From Gallionella sp. UBA4737 (lineage in GTDB: Bacteria; Pseudomonadota; Gammaproteobacteria; Burkholderiales; Gallionellaceae), in assembly GCA_002403995.1 (NCBI GenBank), contig DHIV01000126.1:19399-28369 (forward strand): a DNA stretch of 8,971 nucleotides, given 5' to 3'. The notes under the pieces were generated by a model. That model was not told where the DNA came from and did no database searches. It saw nothing but the letters and a program-made list of their open reading frames with translations. How positions within the stretch are numbered: position 1 is the stretch's first letter; every line of letters starts with the position of its first letter. Shown here in pieces: positions 1 to 6,918 of this stretch. Made by a program: the position numbers and the translations under genes.

Positions 1-815
1 GCCACGATCGGCATGCTATCGCCGGTGACCAGCTTCGCGTTCGCGATTGCCGCGCAGACACGCTGAGCAAAGTTGCGGGCGGATTCGAATTGGATATTGC
101 CTGTCGCCAGAGTAAATTCCGCGTCTCCGGTCTTGGCGACACAATCGGATTGCCGCACGGTCCTCTGCAATAGTTCGCCGATCGCGTTGATGACGCTTGG
201 CGGTGGCGCCGCAAGTTGGGTCAGATCGCCGCGCCGCAACGCGACGCAGGCATTGAGGATGACGAAGTTTTTGCCGTGGAGTATGGCGTTTTCCAACATG
301 ACGCCGGCCTGTTCTTTCAGCATGGCGAGCGATGGCAGTGCAAACGTCAGACCGCCCTGCGTATTTTGGAACAAGGCTTCCAGATTACGTTCGATTTCAT
401 CCTGCGTCGCCACCAGTTTCGACAGGACATCAAGACGTGAGAGTAGTTGCGCGGTGCCGATGCCCTTGGTAATGAGATCGGTGGCACCGGCCGCCTTGGC
501 GCGGTCGCGCTCCTCCTGCTCGTCGCTGCCGGAGACGACTACCACCGGAACATTGCGGATGCGGCTGATTTTCGATGCGCGAATTCTTCGCAGCAAGCCG
601 TATCCATCCAGTTTCGGCATCGTGAGGTCGGTAATGACGACGCGAATGTTTGGATCAAGCAGCAAGATTTCCCAGGCTTGCTCGCCATCCAGCGCCTCGC
701 GGAATTCGAACAAACCTTCGATATGTTTGATCAGCGTGGCGCGCACGATGCGCGAGTCGTCTGCGATCAAGACCCGCGGTTTGATGGAAATATCGAGCGA
801 TGTATTCTTCAGCAT
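1..815 (-). CDS. Response regulator with degenerate GGDEF-like output domain (partial)
   Basis: The visible 271 residues start at ATG 815-813 and run off the left edge, so the C-terminus is missing. Residues about 12-130 form a receiver domain: acidic pair D19/D20, phosphoacceptor D63 in VVITDLTMP, S95 in VVVVSG and K117 in ITK. A linker of about 20-30 residues leads to a region that aligns with a GGDEF diguanylate cyclase domain. Where the family reads R-Y-G-G-D-E-F, this protein reads K-T-G-D-A-E-F (residues 228-234), so the catalytic acidic residue of the motif is alanine. The usual DIDHFK metal-binding stretch is also unrecognisable (NACVAL, about 188-193). The upstream I-site RxxD is intact as R221-Q-S-D224. 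Catalysis is therefore unlikely, while c-di-GMP binding is possible. An AAGG-like ribosome site lies about 9 bases before the start. The gene is divergent from the NlpC/P60 gene. Receiver identity is firm; the function of the output domain is inferred. Confidence 0.88.
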   Translation of the reverse strand, partial: MLKNTSLDISIKPRVLIADDSRIVRATLIKHIEGLFEFREALDGEQAWEILLLDPNIRVVITDLTMPKLDGYGLLRRIRASKISRIRNVPVVVVSGSDEQEERDRAKAAGATDLITKGIGTAQLLSRLDVLSKLVATQDEIERNLEALFQNTQGGLTFALPSLAMLKEQAGVMLENAILHGKNFVILNACVALRRGDLTQLAAPPPSVINAIGELLQRTVRQSDCVAKTGDAEFTLATGNIQFESARNFAQRVCAAIANAKLVTGDSMPIV

Positions 816-839
816 TCTGGCTGGCCTTTCTTTGTGACT

Positions 840-869
840 AGCATAACGCTTGGCAATAAATTTTGACAG
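840..869 (-). promoter_or_regulatory. Candidate sigma70 promoter for the response regulator gene
   Basis: On the minus strand CTGTCA (869-864) is followed after 18 bases by TATGCT (845-840), each matching 4 of 6 consensus bases. Transcription would begin near 833, leaving a leader of about 18 bases that contains the AAGG-like ribosome site. The -35 overlaps the -35 of the opposite promoter. The match is modest and is inferred only from sequence. Confidence 0.35.
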
Positions 870-891
870 CTTTACCGGATTCACTTACATT
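863..891 (+). promoter_or_regulatory. Candidate sigma70 promoter for the NlpC/P60 gene
   Basis: A perfect TTGACA (863-868), a 17-base spacer and TACATT (886-891, 4 of 6 consensus bases) place a start of transcription near 898. This is about 20 bases before the ATG at 919. The position also helps choose the gene start, because a TTG at 850 that keeps the frame open lies upstream of the promoter and would not be in this transcript. Confidence 0.55.
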
Positions 892-918
892 TGCTTGGTC
901 ACCCTGAACAAAATTGCC

Positions 919-1488
919 ATGATGACAATAAATAGACCGCCGGCAGTCCGACATCACCTTCTCGCAGGGCTCCTTGCGCTGGCGCTCGTCTCGTCCGCAT
1001 GGGGTACGGAAACGCCGTCCGCCGTCCCTGTCACGGCGCTCGGCAAGCTGCATGAATTCACCAATCGCGCATCGGAACTGGCGCTGAATGCGATGGGCAT
1101 GCTCGGCATCCGTTACAAATATGGCGGCAACACACCGGAGAACGGACTCGACTGCAGCGGACTGGTGCGCTATGTATTCAAGCAGGCATGGGGTGCGGAG
1201 TTGCCGCGCACCTCGCATGAAATCAGTCAAGTCGGGCAGCGTATCGAGAAGCAGGATTTGCGGCCGGGTGACCTTGTCTTTTACAACACCCTCAGACGCG
1301 GGTTTTCACACGTAGGCATTTACCTTGGCGACCATAAATTCATCCATTCGCCTTCCGCCGGCGGCGAAGTGCGGATCGAAGACATGGACTTGCGTTATTG
1401 GAAGAAGCGTTTTAATGGTGCACGCCGCATGACCGATCCCGGCCAACACGTAGCGGCCGATATCGGCGGCGAACCACAGAGTCAATAG
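919..1488 (+). CDS. Exported NlpC/P60-family cell-wall peptidase
   Basis: This 189-residue protein has an N-terminal signal peptide: a basic n-region (R6, R11), a hydrophobic core at about 14-25, and probable cleavage near SSAWG (25-29). The mature part is almost entirely one NlpC/P60 domain. The catalytic cysteine is C79 in DCSGL, the catalytic histidine is H131 in SHVGIYLGD, and the third polar residue is probably H143 in FIHSPS. RYKYGG precedes the cysteine, as is usual in the family. Such enzymes hydrolyse peptide bonds in the peptidoglycan stem in the periplasm. There is no LysM, SH3 or other binding domain, so this is a minimal, Spr-like form without a visible lipobox. The frame is open back to a TTG at 850, but the signal peptide and the promoter favour ATG 919 (or the adjacent ATG at 922). 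The ribosome site is poor. The 3' end lies 4 bases from the end of the convergent patatin gene. Confidence 0.9.
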   Translation: MMTINRPPAVRHHLLAGLLALALVSSAWGTETPSAVPVTALGKLHEFTNRASELALNAMGMLGIRYKYGGNTPENGLDCSGLVRYVFKQAWGAELPRTSHEISQVGQRIEKQDLRPGDLVFYNTLRRGFSHVGIYLGDHKFIHSPSAGGEVRIEDMDLRYWKKRFNGARRMTDPGQHVAADIGGEPQSQ

Positions 1489-1492
1489 ACGT

Positions 1493-2425
1493 TTATTGCT
1501 GCTCGCGTTTGGCCTTGAGCTTTTGCTTGAGCTCCGCCATGGCGCCAAACGCGGCTCGCTCGCCGGCCAGGATCGCCAGGTTGCGCCCCTCGAAATCGCC
1601 GCCCTTCATCGCGCCCAACCGTGGCTGAATCACCACATCGGCTTCCTTCAGCTCCTGCCGATTGATACTCTGGCCCATGATTGCGAAGGTTTGCAGCAGC
1701 ACGTCGAGCGAACTGCTTGCCTGTTGCGCGTCGGGCTGCGCGGAGATATTGACCGCGATCACAAAATCCGCTCCCATGTCGCGCGCAAATCGAACCGGCA
1801 CCGGCGATACCAATCCTCCGTCGACGTACGTGCGGCCGCCGATCTTGACAGGCTGGAAAATGCCGGGAACCGCGGAAGATGCACGCACCGCAAGACCCGT
1901 GTTGCCGCGCTGGAACAGGATCGGCACGCCGGTATGAATATCGGTCGCCACCACGCCAAACGGAATTTTCAGTTTCTCGATGGGCGTGTTGTTGAGCGTC
2001 TTGTTGACGTAATTCTCCAACGCCTCACCCTTGAGCACGCCGCTGGAACTCGCGAAAAATGGCACCGACCAATCCGATATCGCCGCTTCATCCATATCCA
2101 GTGCCAGTTTATTCAACGCAAAGCCGTTGTTCCCCGCCGCGTACAGCGCACCGACCAGGCTGCCAGCGCTAGTGCCAACCACGATGTCGGGCACGATGCC
2201 CTGTGACTCGAGCGCCTTGATCACGCCAATATGCGCGAAGCCGCGTGCCGCGCCGCCGCCCAGCGCGAGTCCGATTTTGATATGGCGCTGGACGGCCGGC
2301 TGCTCGGCGATATGGCTTGCGGCGGGCGCGGCGATTATCGGTGCGGTCGGCAGGCTGGTTCTGCAGGCGCTCAAAAACAAAGCCGCCGATGCAGCAAGAA
2401 TCGGGAATAGCCGGATTGGCAACAT
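1493..2425 (-). CDS. Patatin-like phospholipase, predicted lipoprotein
   Basis: This 310-residue protein is a patatin-family serine hydrolase of the RssA-like bacterial type. A lipoprotein signal ends in LFLSAC, giving lipidated C21 and an envelope location. A proline/alanine-rich linker of about 28 residues follows. The catalytic core then shows the oxyanion glycines GGGAARG (56-62), the nucleophile elbow GTSAG with S86, and the dyad aspartate D202 in DGG. All three motifs are intact, so activity on lipid acyl esters is expected, but the substrate cannot be told. The C-terminus is rich in lysine and glutamine. No good Shine-Dalgarno precedes ATG 2425-2423. A candidate -10 lies about 50 bases upstream. 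The gene lies downstream of the small lipoprotein gene on the same strand with a 104-base gap, and converges with the NlpC/P60 gene. Confidence 0.93.
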   Translation of the reverse strand: MLPIRLFPILAASAALFLSACRTSLPTAPIIAAPAASHIAEQPAVQRHIKIGLALGGGAARGFAHIGVIKALESQGIVPDIVVGTSAGSLVGALYAAGNNGFALNKLALDMDEAAISDWSVPFFASSSGVLKGEALENYVNKTLNNTPIEKLKIPFGVVATDIHTGVPILFQRGNTGLAVRASSAVPGIFQPVKIGGRTYVDGGLVSPVPVRFARDMGADFVIAVNISAQPDAQQASSSLDVLLQTFAIMGQSINRQELKEADVVIQPRLGAMKGGDFEGRNLAILAGERAAFGAMAELKQKLKAKREQQ

Positions 2426-2474
2426 AGGATGACGGCATCGGGGGATGACGCAAGAATTCAGAACGGGGATTGCG

Positions 2475-2480
2475 ATTGTA
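2475..2480 (-). promoter_or_regulatory. Candidate -10 element upstream of the patatin gene
   Basis: TACAAT on the minus strand (5 of 6 consensus bases) lies in the 104-base gap before the patatin gene and would start transcription near 2467. No convincing -35 stands 16-18 bases upstream, so this needs either an activator or another explanation. Confidence 0.3.
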
Positions 2481-2487
2481 GCGCATT

Positions 2488-2507
2488 GCGGTGCGCCAAG
2501 ACACCGC
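2488..2507. repeat. Short inverted repeat between the two lipoprotein genes
   Basis: GCGGTG (2488-2493) and CACCGC (2502-2507) form a 6-base-pair stem with an 8-base loop, just after the stop of the small lipoprotein gene. There is no T-run on the minus strand after it, so it is not a standard intrinsic terminator. It could weakly separate the two genes or be chance. Confidence 0.25.
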
Positions 2508-2529
2508 GGCGATACTCGGATGGAGCAAG

Positions 2530-3117
2530 CTACCGGTGTATCACCGAAGCGCCCAAGCCCTGGAGCGGCCCGAGCGGACTGTGTTCATTCTCGAACGAAT
2601 GGATGCTGGGTTTTCCACTCCACATTTTATAGATGACCAGGTTCTTGTTGAGAACCACGAGCGCATCGAATTGCCATCCAGATACATCCGTTTTCCGGTC
2701 GAAATTCAAGAAATCCAGCCAAAAATTTCCGAACCGTTTACGGTCTGTCTGGGTTTGTTCAATCTCGAAGGCAAAACAAGTCTGGCGCGGGATTGCGCAA
2801 ACATGCAGGGCCGGGTCCAGCACGCTGATATCGAACGAAGATGCGGCAACCAGTCGGCGCAATAAATCGGCATGCCCCAGCAAGGCGACGTTTGGTGTTG
2901 TGTCCGGATCGAAGCCGAGGATCTTCAACTCCGCCAGGGAAGTTTTTCCGGGAACGATCTTGCCGAACATCTCCAATGCCTCTGCGTAGCTGTTCCAAGG
3001 CGTCTTGGTTTCCTGCTTTCCATTCGGTAGCAGGCTCGCGCAGGCCGCCAGCGCCAGCGATATCGCCAGCACACAGGAACGATAAAGGGCGCCCAAGAAC
3101 GCCGATTTGGTCCGCAT
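2530..3117 (-). CDS. Unrecognised small lipoprotein next to phoR
   Basis: This 195-residue protein begins at ATG 3117-3115, with a G-rich ribosome site (GGGGG) about 7 bases upstream. The frame stays open well upstream into phoR, but only this start gives a proper signal: a basic n-region and a hydrophobic stretch ending in the lipobox LALAAC, with C26 as the lipidated residue. The mature part has no domain I can name. The stretch IVPGKTSLAELKILGFDP (54-71) resembles the short helix-turn pattern seen in SmpA/OmlA-type lipoproteins, which is only a loose likeness. Two further cysteines (C107, C114) could form a disulfide in the periplasm. Tryptophans and aromatic residues are dense in 132-166. 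Its place after phoR suggests envelope location and possible co-transcription with the phosphate genes, but inverted repeats lie between them. Function unknown. Confidence 0.8.
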   Translation of the reverse strand: MRTKSAFLGALYRSCVLAISLALAACASLLPNGKQETKTPWNSYAEALEMFGKIVPGKTSLAELKILGFDPDTTPNVALLGHADLLRRLVAASSFDISVLDPALHVCAIPRQTCFAFEIEQTQTDRKRFGNFWLDFLNFDRKTDVSGWQFDALVVLNKNLVIYKMWSGKPSIHSFENEHSPLGPLQGLGASVIHR

Positions 3118-3170
3118 ACGGTACCCCCAAGATGTCGATGAAAATTGCTGGCCACAAATACAATCTAGCA

Positions 3171-3189
3171 GGGTTTTTCGAAAAAACCC
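3171..3189. repeat. Perfect inverted repeat in the phoR-lipoprotein gap
   Basis: GGGTTTTT (3171-3178) and AAAAACCC (3182-3189) form an 8-base-pair stem with a CGA loop. It sits 30 bases after the phoR stop and 54 bases before the next gene. It may attenuate or end the pst-pho transcript. However, on the minus strand it is not followed by a T-run, and five of its eight pairs are A-T, so a terminator role is only possible. Confidence 0.4.
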
Positions 3190-3191
3190 AG

Positions 3192-3205
3192 TCTGTTGCG
3201 ACAGA
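3192..3205. repeat. Second small hairpin directly after phoR
   Basis: TCTGT (3192-3196) and ACAGA (3201-3205) pair around a TGCG loop, 2 bases from the longer inverted repeat. On the minus strand this hairpin is met first after phoR. The stem is only 5 pairs and has no T-run. The two together may form one structured 3' region. Confidence 0.25.
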
Positions 3206-3218
3206 GTAGCACGCCCCC

Positions 3219-4553
3219 CTAGTGCGCTTCGATCGACGCTAGCGATTTCCCGCTCGATCCGGTCTTCTGGGAGGCTACCGATGGAAACCTGACGGTGAAC
3301 GTGCTGCCCTGTCCCGGTTGCGACGAGATCGCGAGCGACGCGCCATGTCGCAGCAGTACGTGCTTGACGATCGCGAGTCCCAGCCCGGTACCCTGAGTTT
3401 CGCGCGAGCGGCTCTTGTCGACCCGGTAGAAACGTTCGGTCAGACGGGAAATATGATCGGCCCGGATGCCGATGCCGGTATCCTGCACGGCAAATTGCGA
3501 GCCGGCGTTGGTTCGTTCCCAACTCAGCTTGATGCTGCCGTGTTCGGGCGTGTAGCGCACCGCGTTTGAAACGAGATTGCCGAACGCGCTTCTCAATTCA
3601 TCGAAACTGCCGTCGATGTCCGGTCCATCGACTTGTAGAGAAATCGTATGCTTTCCCGCCGACAGCGCGCGCGCCTCGCGCAGGATCTGGTCGAGCAGAC
3701 TCGCAATGTCGACGTGCTCGGGACGCAACGGATAATCGATCGATTCCAGCCGAGTCAGCGTCAGCATGTCCTCGACCAGGTTTTGCATGCGCCGGCCCTG
3801 TTCCGTCATCAGCTTCAAATGCGCCATTCTGGTATGCGAATCGAGCTGCGGCTGCGTATGCGCAATTTCGAGAAATCCGTTGATGACCGTCAACGGCGTG
3901 CGCAGTTCGTGAGAAGCATTCGCGATGAAGTCACGCCGCATCATCTCGATGCGCTCCGATTCAGTCGCATCGTGCGTGACCAGGATCTGCCGCCGGTTTT
4001 CGAACGGGATGATTTGCATGATCAATTTGCGCTCCCTGAATGAAAGCGTCAGCGGCTGTTCATATCGGCCGAGAATGATGTAATCGATGAAGTCAGGGTT
4101 ACGGATCAGGTTGGTCACTCGCATTCCCGTATCGCGATCATTCTGCAGACCAAGATGCCTTTCTGCGGCGGGATTGCACCATTCCAGAAACAACACGTCG
4201 TCCATGATAACGACGCCGTCCGGCAGCAAGTTCATCGCCTGGCGGAACCGTGCCAGCCATTCGGTCAATTCGGTGCGGTTCTTTTCGTCATCGCGCCGCA
4301 AACGATAGAGTCGCGAAAAGATGTCGGTCCATGCGCCCCAGCCGTCCGGCAGTTTCGCGCTGTCCGGATGGTCTAGCCAGTCGGCCAGTTGGTAGAGATA
4401 ATGAAGTTGCACCACCACCATGGAAATCATCACCGCCAGGCCGATCAGCAAGCCAATAACTGGTCCCAGAACAAGCCAGAACAATCCGGAAACCAGCAAG
4501 ACCAAGGACAGCCGCAAGGTGGCCGGCACCCAAAACAACAATTGACGGTTCAT
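3219..4553 (-). CDS. phoR: PhoR, phosphate-regulon sensor histidine kinase
   Basis: At 444 residues this has the length and layout of PhoR. Two membrane helices at about 11-50 have almost no periplasmic loop, as in PhoR, which reads phosphate through the transporter and PhoU rather than by an outer sensor domain. A charged linker follows, then a PAS domain at about 103-195 (LLPDGVVIMDD, NPAAERHLGL). The dimerisation domain carries the phosphorylated H215 in SHELRTP. The ATP-binding domain has the N box with N326 and N330, G1 box DTGIG (358-362), F box around FYRVDKSRS and G2 box GTGLGL (388-393). All key residues are present. It should phosphorylate PhoB at low phosphate and reverse this at high phosphate. 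It starts 13 bases after phoB, without a clear Shine-Dalgarno, so coupled translation is likely. The usual downstream ppk gene is absent here. Confidence 0.96.
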   Translation of the reverse strand: MNRQLLFWVPATLRLSLVLLVSGLFWLVLGPVIGLLIGLAVMISMVVVQLHYLYQLADWLDHPDSAKLPDGWGAWTDIFSRLYRLRRDDEKNRTELTEWLARFRQAMNLLPDGVVIMDDVLFLEWCNPAAERHLGLQNDRDTGMRVTNLIRNPDFIDYIILGRYEQPLTLSFRERKLIMQIIPFENRRQILVTHDATESERIEMMRRDFIANASHELRTPLTVINGFLEIAHTQPQLDSHTRMAHLKLMTEQGRRMQNLVEDMLTLTRLESIDYPLRPEHVDIASLLDQILREARALSAGKHTISLQVDGPDIDGSFDELRSAFGNLVSNAVRYTPEHGSIKLSWERTNAGSQFAVQDTGIGIRADHISRLTERFYRVDKSRSRETQGTGLGLAIVKHVLLRHGASLAISSQPGQGSTFTVRFPSVASQKTGSSGKSLASIEAH

Positions 4554-4566
4554 GGATTGGACGGCA

Positions 4567-5256
4567 TCATTTTTCGGACAGCATGTAGCCGACGCTGCGT
4601 ACGGTCTTGATCAGGTATTCGGCCTCTTTGAGCGCTTTGCGCAAGCGTAGCACATGCACGTCGACGGTCCGCTCCTCGATCATCACATGGTCACCCCATA
4701 CCTTGTCCAGCAATTGGCCGCGTGAGAACACGCGGTCAGGGTGTGCCAGGAAGAATTTCAGCAGCTTGAATTCGGCATGGCCGATGTCGATTTTCTGGTC
4801 ATGCAGGCTGACCGTGCAACTGATCGGATCCAGCTTGACCACGCCGGCCGCCATGAGGGTTTGCGCATGCTCCGGTGTCTTGCGGCGCAGCAAAGCGTTG
4901 ATGCGCGCGGTCAGCTCGCGCGGCGAAAAAGGTTTCGTGATGTAATCGTCTGCACCGTGGTCAAGGCCGGCAATCTTGTCTTCTTCCATACTTTTGGCAG
5001 TGAGCATGATAATCGGCAGCTCATTGAATTGGCGATCAGCCCTGATCCGCGACAACAGCCGCAATCCGCTCTGGTCCGGCAACATCCAGTCGAGCAGGAT
5101 CAAGTGCGGCATCCGCGTTTGCATGAAGTTCCAAGCGTCGGTCGCGTTATGGACGGCGGTGGAATGCCAGCCTGCTTCTTTCAGTGTGAAGCTCACCAAT
5201 TCGACGATGGCAGGCTCATCCTCGACAATCAATATGGTGGTCTTGTCGGCAGCCAT
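4567..5256 (-). CDS. phoB: PhoB, phosphate-regulon response regulator
   Basis: This 229-residue protein matches the size of PhoB. The receiver domain (about 5-122) shows the acidic residues E12/D13, phosphoacceptor D56 in LILLDWMLP, T86 in MLTAKS and K108 in ITKPF. The C-terminal winged helix (about 135-227) of the OmpR/PhoB type has the recognition-helix region EERTVDVHVLRLRKAL (195-210) and ends in the wing VGYML. When phosphorylated by PhoR it binds Pho boxes and activates phosphate-scavenging genes. The frame is open upstream to 5394 inside phoU, but homology starts at MAADKTT, so ATG 5256-5254 is chosen. It begins only 5 bases after the phoU stop, implying translational coupling. The ribosome site is weak (TTAAGAAAT). 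Confidence 0.97.
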   Translation of the reverse strand: MAADKTTILIVEDEPAIVELVSFTLKEAGWHSTAVHNATDAWNFMQTRMPHLILLDWMLPDQSGLRLLSRIRADRQFNELPIIMLTAKSMEEDKIAGLDHGADDYITKPFSPRELTARINALLRRKTPEHAQTLMAAGVVKLDPISCTVSLHDQKIDIGHAEFKLLKFFLAHPDRVFSRGQLLDKVWGDHVMIEERTVDVHVLRLRKALKEAEYLIKTVRSVGYMLSEK

Positions 5257-5261
5257 ATTTC

Positions 5262-5966
5262 TTAAGCGGATTTGTCGTGTTGCGCGGTTGCATAGTCGGT
5301 GTGGCGAATATCCTTGCCCTCGACCACATAAATGACATACTCGGCAATATTCTTGGCATGATCGCCGATCCGCTCTATCGCCTTGGCCACCCACAGCGTG
5401 TCCAGCGCAGCGGAGATGGTGCGCGGATCTTCCATCATGAAGGTAATCAGGGTCCGCATGATCGAGCGAAATTCGTGATCGATGACCTGGTCCTGTGCAA
5501 TCAATTGGGTCGCCTGCCTTTGATCGAGCCGCGCAAACGAATCCAGCGCGTCGTGCAGCATCTCGCTCGCGCTCGCGGCAATCACGCGCACCGTTTCATA
5601 GTGGTTGACGGTACTTACGCCGCGCTCCTGGATAGTCGTCGCGGCGCGCGCGATCTTGGTCGCCTCGTCACCGATGCGTTCGAGGTCGGTAATCACCTTG
5701 ACGGTCGCCATCACGGTACGCAGGTCATTGGCCGCGGGTTGTCGCCGCACGATCAAATGGCTGCACGTATCATCCAGTGCGACTTCCATGCGATTGACGT
5801 TTTCATCCGCCTTGATGACTTGCGCCGCTTGCTGCGTGTTGCCGGTGCGAAAACACGCGATCGCGTCACGGAACTGGCTTTCCACCAGACCGCCCATCAG
5901 CAATACCTTGGAACGTATGCCCTCAAGGTCCGCATCATATTGTTTTGAAGAGTGCTCGGCTGGCAT
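5262..5966 (-). CDS. phoU: PhoU, phosphate signalling protein
   Basis: This 234-residue, all-helical protein consists of two PhoU repeats. Each holds the metal-binding signature: DLERIGDEA (94-102) and AIERIGDHA (196-204), with the E-R-x-x-D core intact in both. PhoU binds PhoR and the PstB subunit in the cytoplasm and keeps PhoR in its phosphatase state when phosphate is plentiful. A good ribosome site (AAGGAAATCC before ATG 5966) distinguishes it from phoB and phoR, which have weak ones. That fits strong independent translation after the 94-base gap from pstB. The gap holds AT-rich sequence near 5998-6006 but no promoter I would defend on the minus strand. Confidence 0.97.
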   Translation of the reverse strand: MPAEHSSKQYDADLEGIRSKVLLMGGLVESQFRDAIACFRTGNTQQAAQVIKADENVNRMEVALDDTCSHLIVRRQPAANDLRTVMATVKVITDLERIGDEATKIARAATTIQERGVSTVNHYETVRVIAASASEMLHDALDSFARLDQRQATQLIAQDQVIDHEFRSIMRTLITFMMEDPRTISAALDTLWVAKAIERIGDHAKNIAEYVIYVVEGKDIRHTDYATAQHDKSA

Positions 5967-6060
5967 GGATTTCCTTGCTTTATCAGGGATAACTTAATTC
6001 TATAATGTTCGAGATGGAGTAATTCGTCGCAGGCCGCGCCTCGCCCACTCTGTCACGCAA

Positions 6061-6900
6061 TCAACCAAATCGTCCTGTAATGTAATCCTGCGTTGCGGCT
6101 TTCCCCGGATTCATGAATATCTGGTCGGTTTCGCCGAATTCGACCAACTCGCCCAGATACATGTAAGCGGTGTAATCGGAGCAGCGCGCGGCCTGCTGCA
6201 TATTGTGCGTCACGATCGTGATCGTGTAGTCTTCTTTCAGTTCACTGATCAGCTCTTCGATTTTCGCGGTCGAGATCGGATCAAGCGCCGATGTCGGCTC
6301 ATCGAGCAGCAGCACATCGGGTTTGACTGCCACGCCACGCGCGATGCAAAGCCGCTGCTGCTGGCCGCCGGACAGACTGAGGCCGCTCTTCTGTAGCTTG
6401 TCCTTGACCTCGCCCCATAGTGCTGCTTTGTTGAGCGCCCATTCGACGCGCTCGTCCATTTCACCCTTGGGCAGATTCTCGTACAGGCGCACACCGAAGG
6501 CGATGTTGTCGTAGACCGACATGGGAAACGGAGTTGGCTTCTGGAACACCATGCCAACCTTGGCGCGCAACATATTCAGATCCTGTCCCGGTTCCAGGAT
6601 ATTGCGTCCGTGGTACATGATCCTGCCTTCTGCACGTTGACCCGGATATAGATCGTACATCCGGTTCAAGGTGCGCAGCAAGGTCGATTTACCGCAACCG
6701 GATGGGCCGATGAAGGCGGTCACTTTCCGTTCGTGGATATTCAGGTTGATATTCTTCAAGCCCTGAAACTGGCCGTAGAAGAAATTCAAACCGGATATTT
6801 CGATGGTCGCCTTCTTCGTGCCAGCGGACTCGGCACGCGTATCCCCGGGCAGTATGCCGGAGTCCCTTGGCGGGACGGTGATTGACATCTGAGTATTCAT
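6061..6900 (-). CDS. pstB: PstB, ATPase of the phosphate ABC transporter
   Basis: The protein has 279 residues. Walker A is GPSGCGKS (65-72), the Q-loop glutamine Q120 is in GMVFQKPTPFP, and the signature is LSGGQQQR (177-184). Walker B is VLLLDEP (196-202), the D-loop SALD (204-207) follows, and the switch histidine is H232 in IVTHN. KPTPFP after the Q-loop is typical of PstB. It drives inward phosphate transport at the cytoplasmic face of PstC/PstA. The first 30 residues are a variable extension before the conserved core. ATG 6900 is used, although the second methionine at residue 5 is possible; neither has a good Shine-Dalgarno. The gene follows pstA by 18 bases and precedes phoU by 94. 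Confidence 0.97.
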   Translation of the reverse strand: MNTQMSITVPPRDSGILPGDTRAESAGTKKATIEISGLNFFYGQFQGLKNINLNIHERKVTAFIGPSGCGKSTLLRTLNRMYDLYPGQRAEGRIMYHGRNILEPGQDLNMLRAKVGMVFQKPTPFPMSVYDNIAFGVRLYENLPKGEMDERVEWALNKAALWGEVKDKLQKSGLSLSGGQQQRLCIARGVAVKPDVLLLDEPTSALDPISTAKIEELISELKEDYTITIVTHNMQQAARCSDYTAYMYLGELVEFGETDQIFMNPGKAATQDYITGRFG

Positions 6901-6918
6901 AACGCTCGCATGGAAGGA

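Noticed and set aside
73..837. Long plus-strand frame (254 codons) opposite the response regulator
   Set aside because: It is the antisense of a clear receiver/GGDEF-like gene and encodes no recognisable domain.
850..918. Longer NlpC/P60 frame beginning at TTG 850
   Set aside because: The added residues precede a normal signal peptide and the TTG lies upstream of the TTGACA/TACATT promoter, so ATG 919 fits better.
1456..1467. 12-base perfect palindrome GCCGATATCGGC
   Set aside because: It lies inside the NlpC/P60 coding sequence, has no loop or T-run, and is within chance for GC-rich DNA.
3118..3522. Upstream extension of the small lipoprotein frame into phoR
   Set aside because: The extension is antisense-free but overlaps phoR in another frame, has low-quality composition, and would bury the lipoprotein signal in the middle of the protein.
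4389..4610. Plus-strand frame with a histidine- and glutamine-rich peptide
   Set aside because: It is the complement of the phoR N-terminal membrane segment; the His/Gln bias comes from reading hydrophobic codons in reverse.
5257..5394. Upstream extension of the phoB frame into phoU
   Set aside because: PhoB homology begins at MAADKTT. The extra codons overlap phoU and are rich in Arg and Cys, as expected for an out-of-frame reading.
5967..6060. Internal promoter in the pstB-phoU gap (TATAAT at 6001-6006 on plus, TATAGA on minus)
   Set aside because: The plus-strand TATAAT points antisense into pstB and has no good -35 at 16-18 bases. The minus-strand version has no -35 match either.
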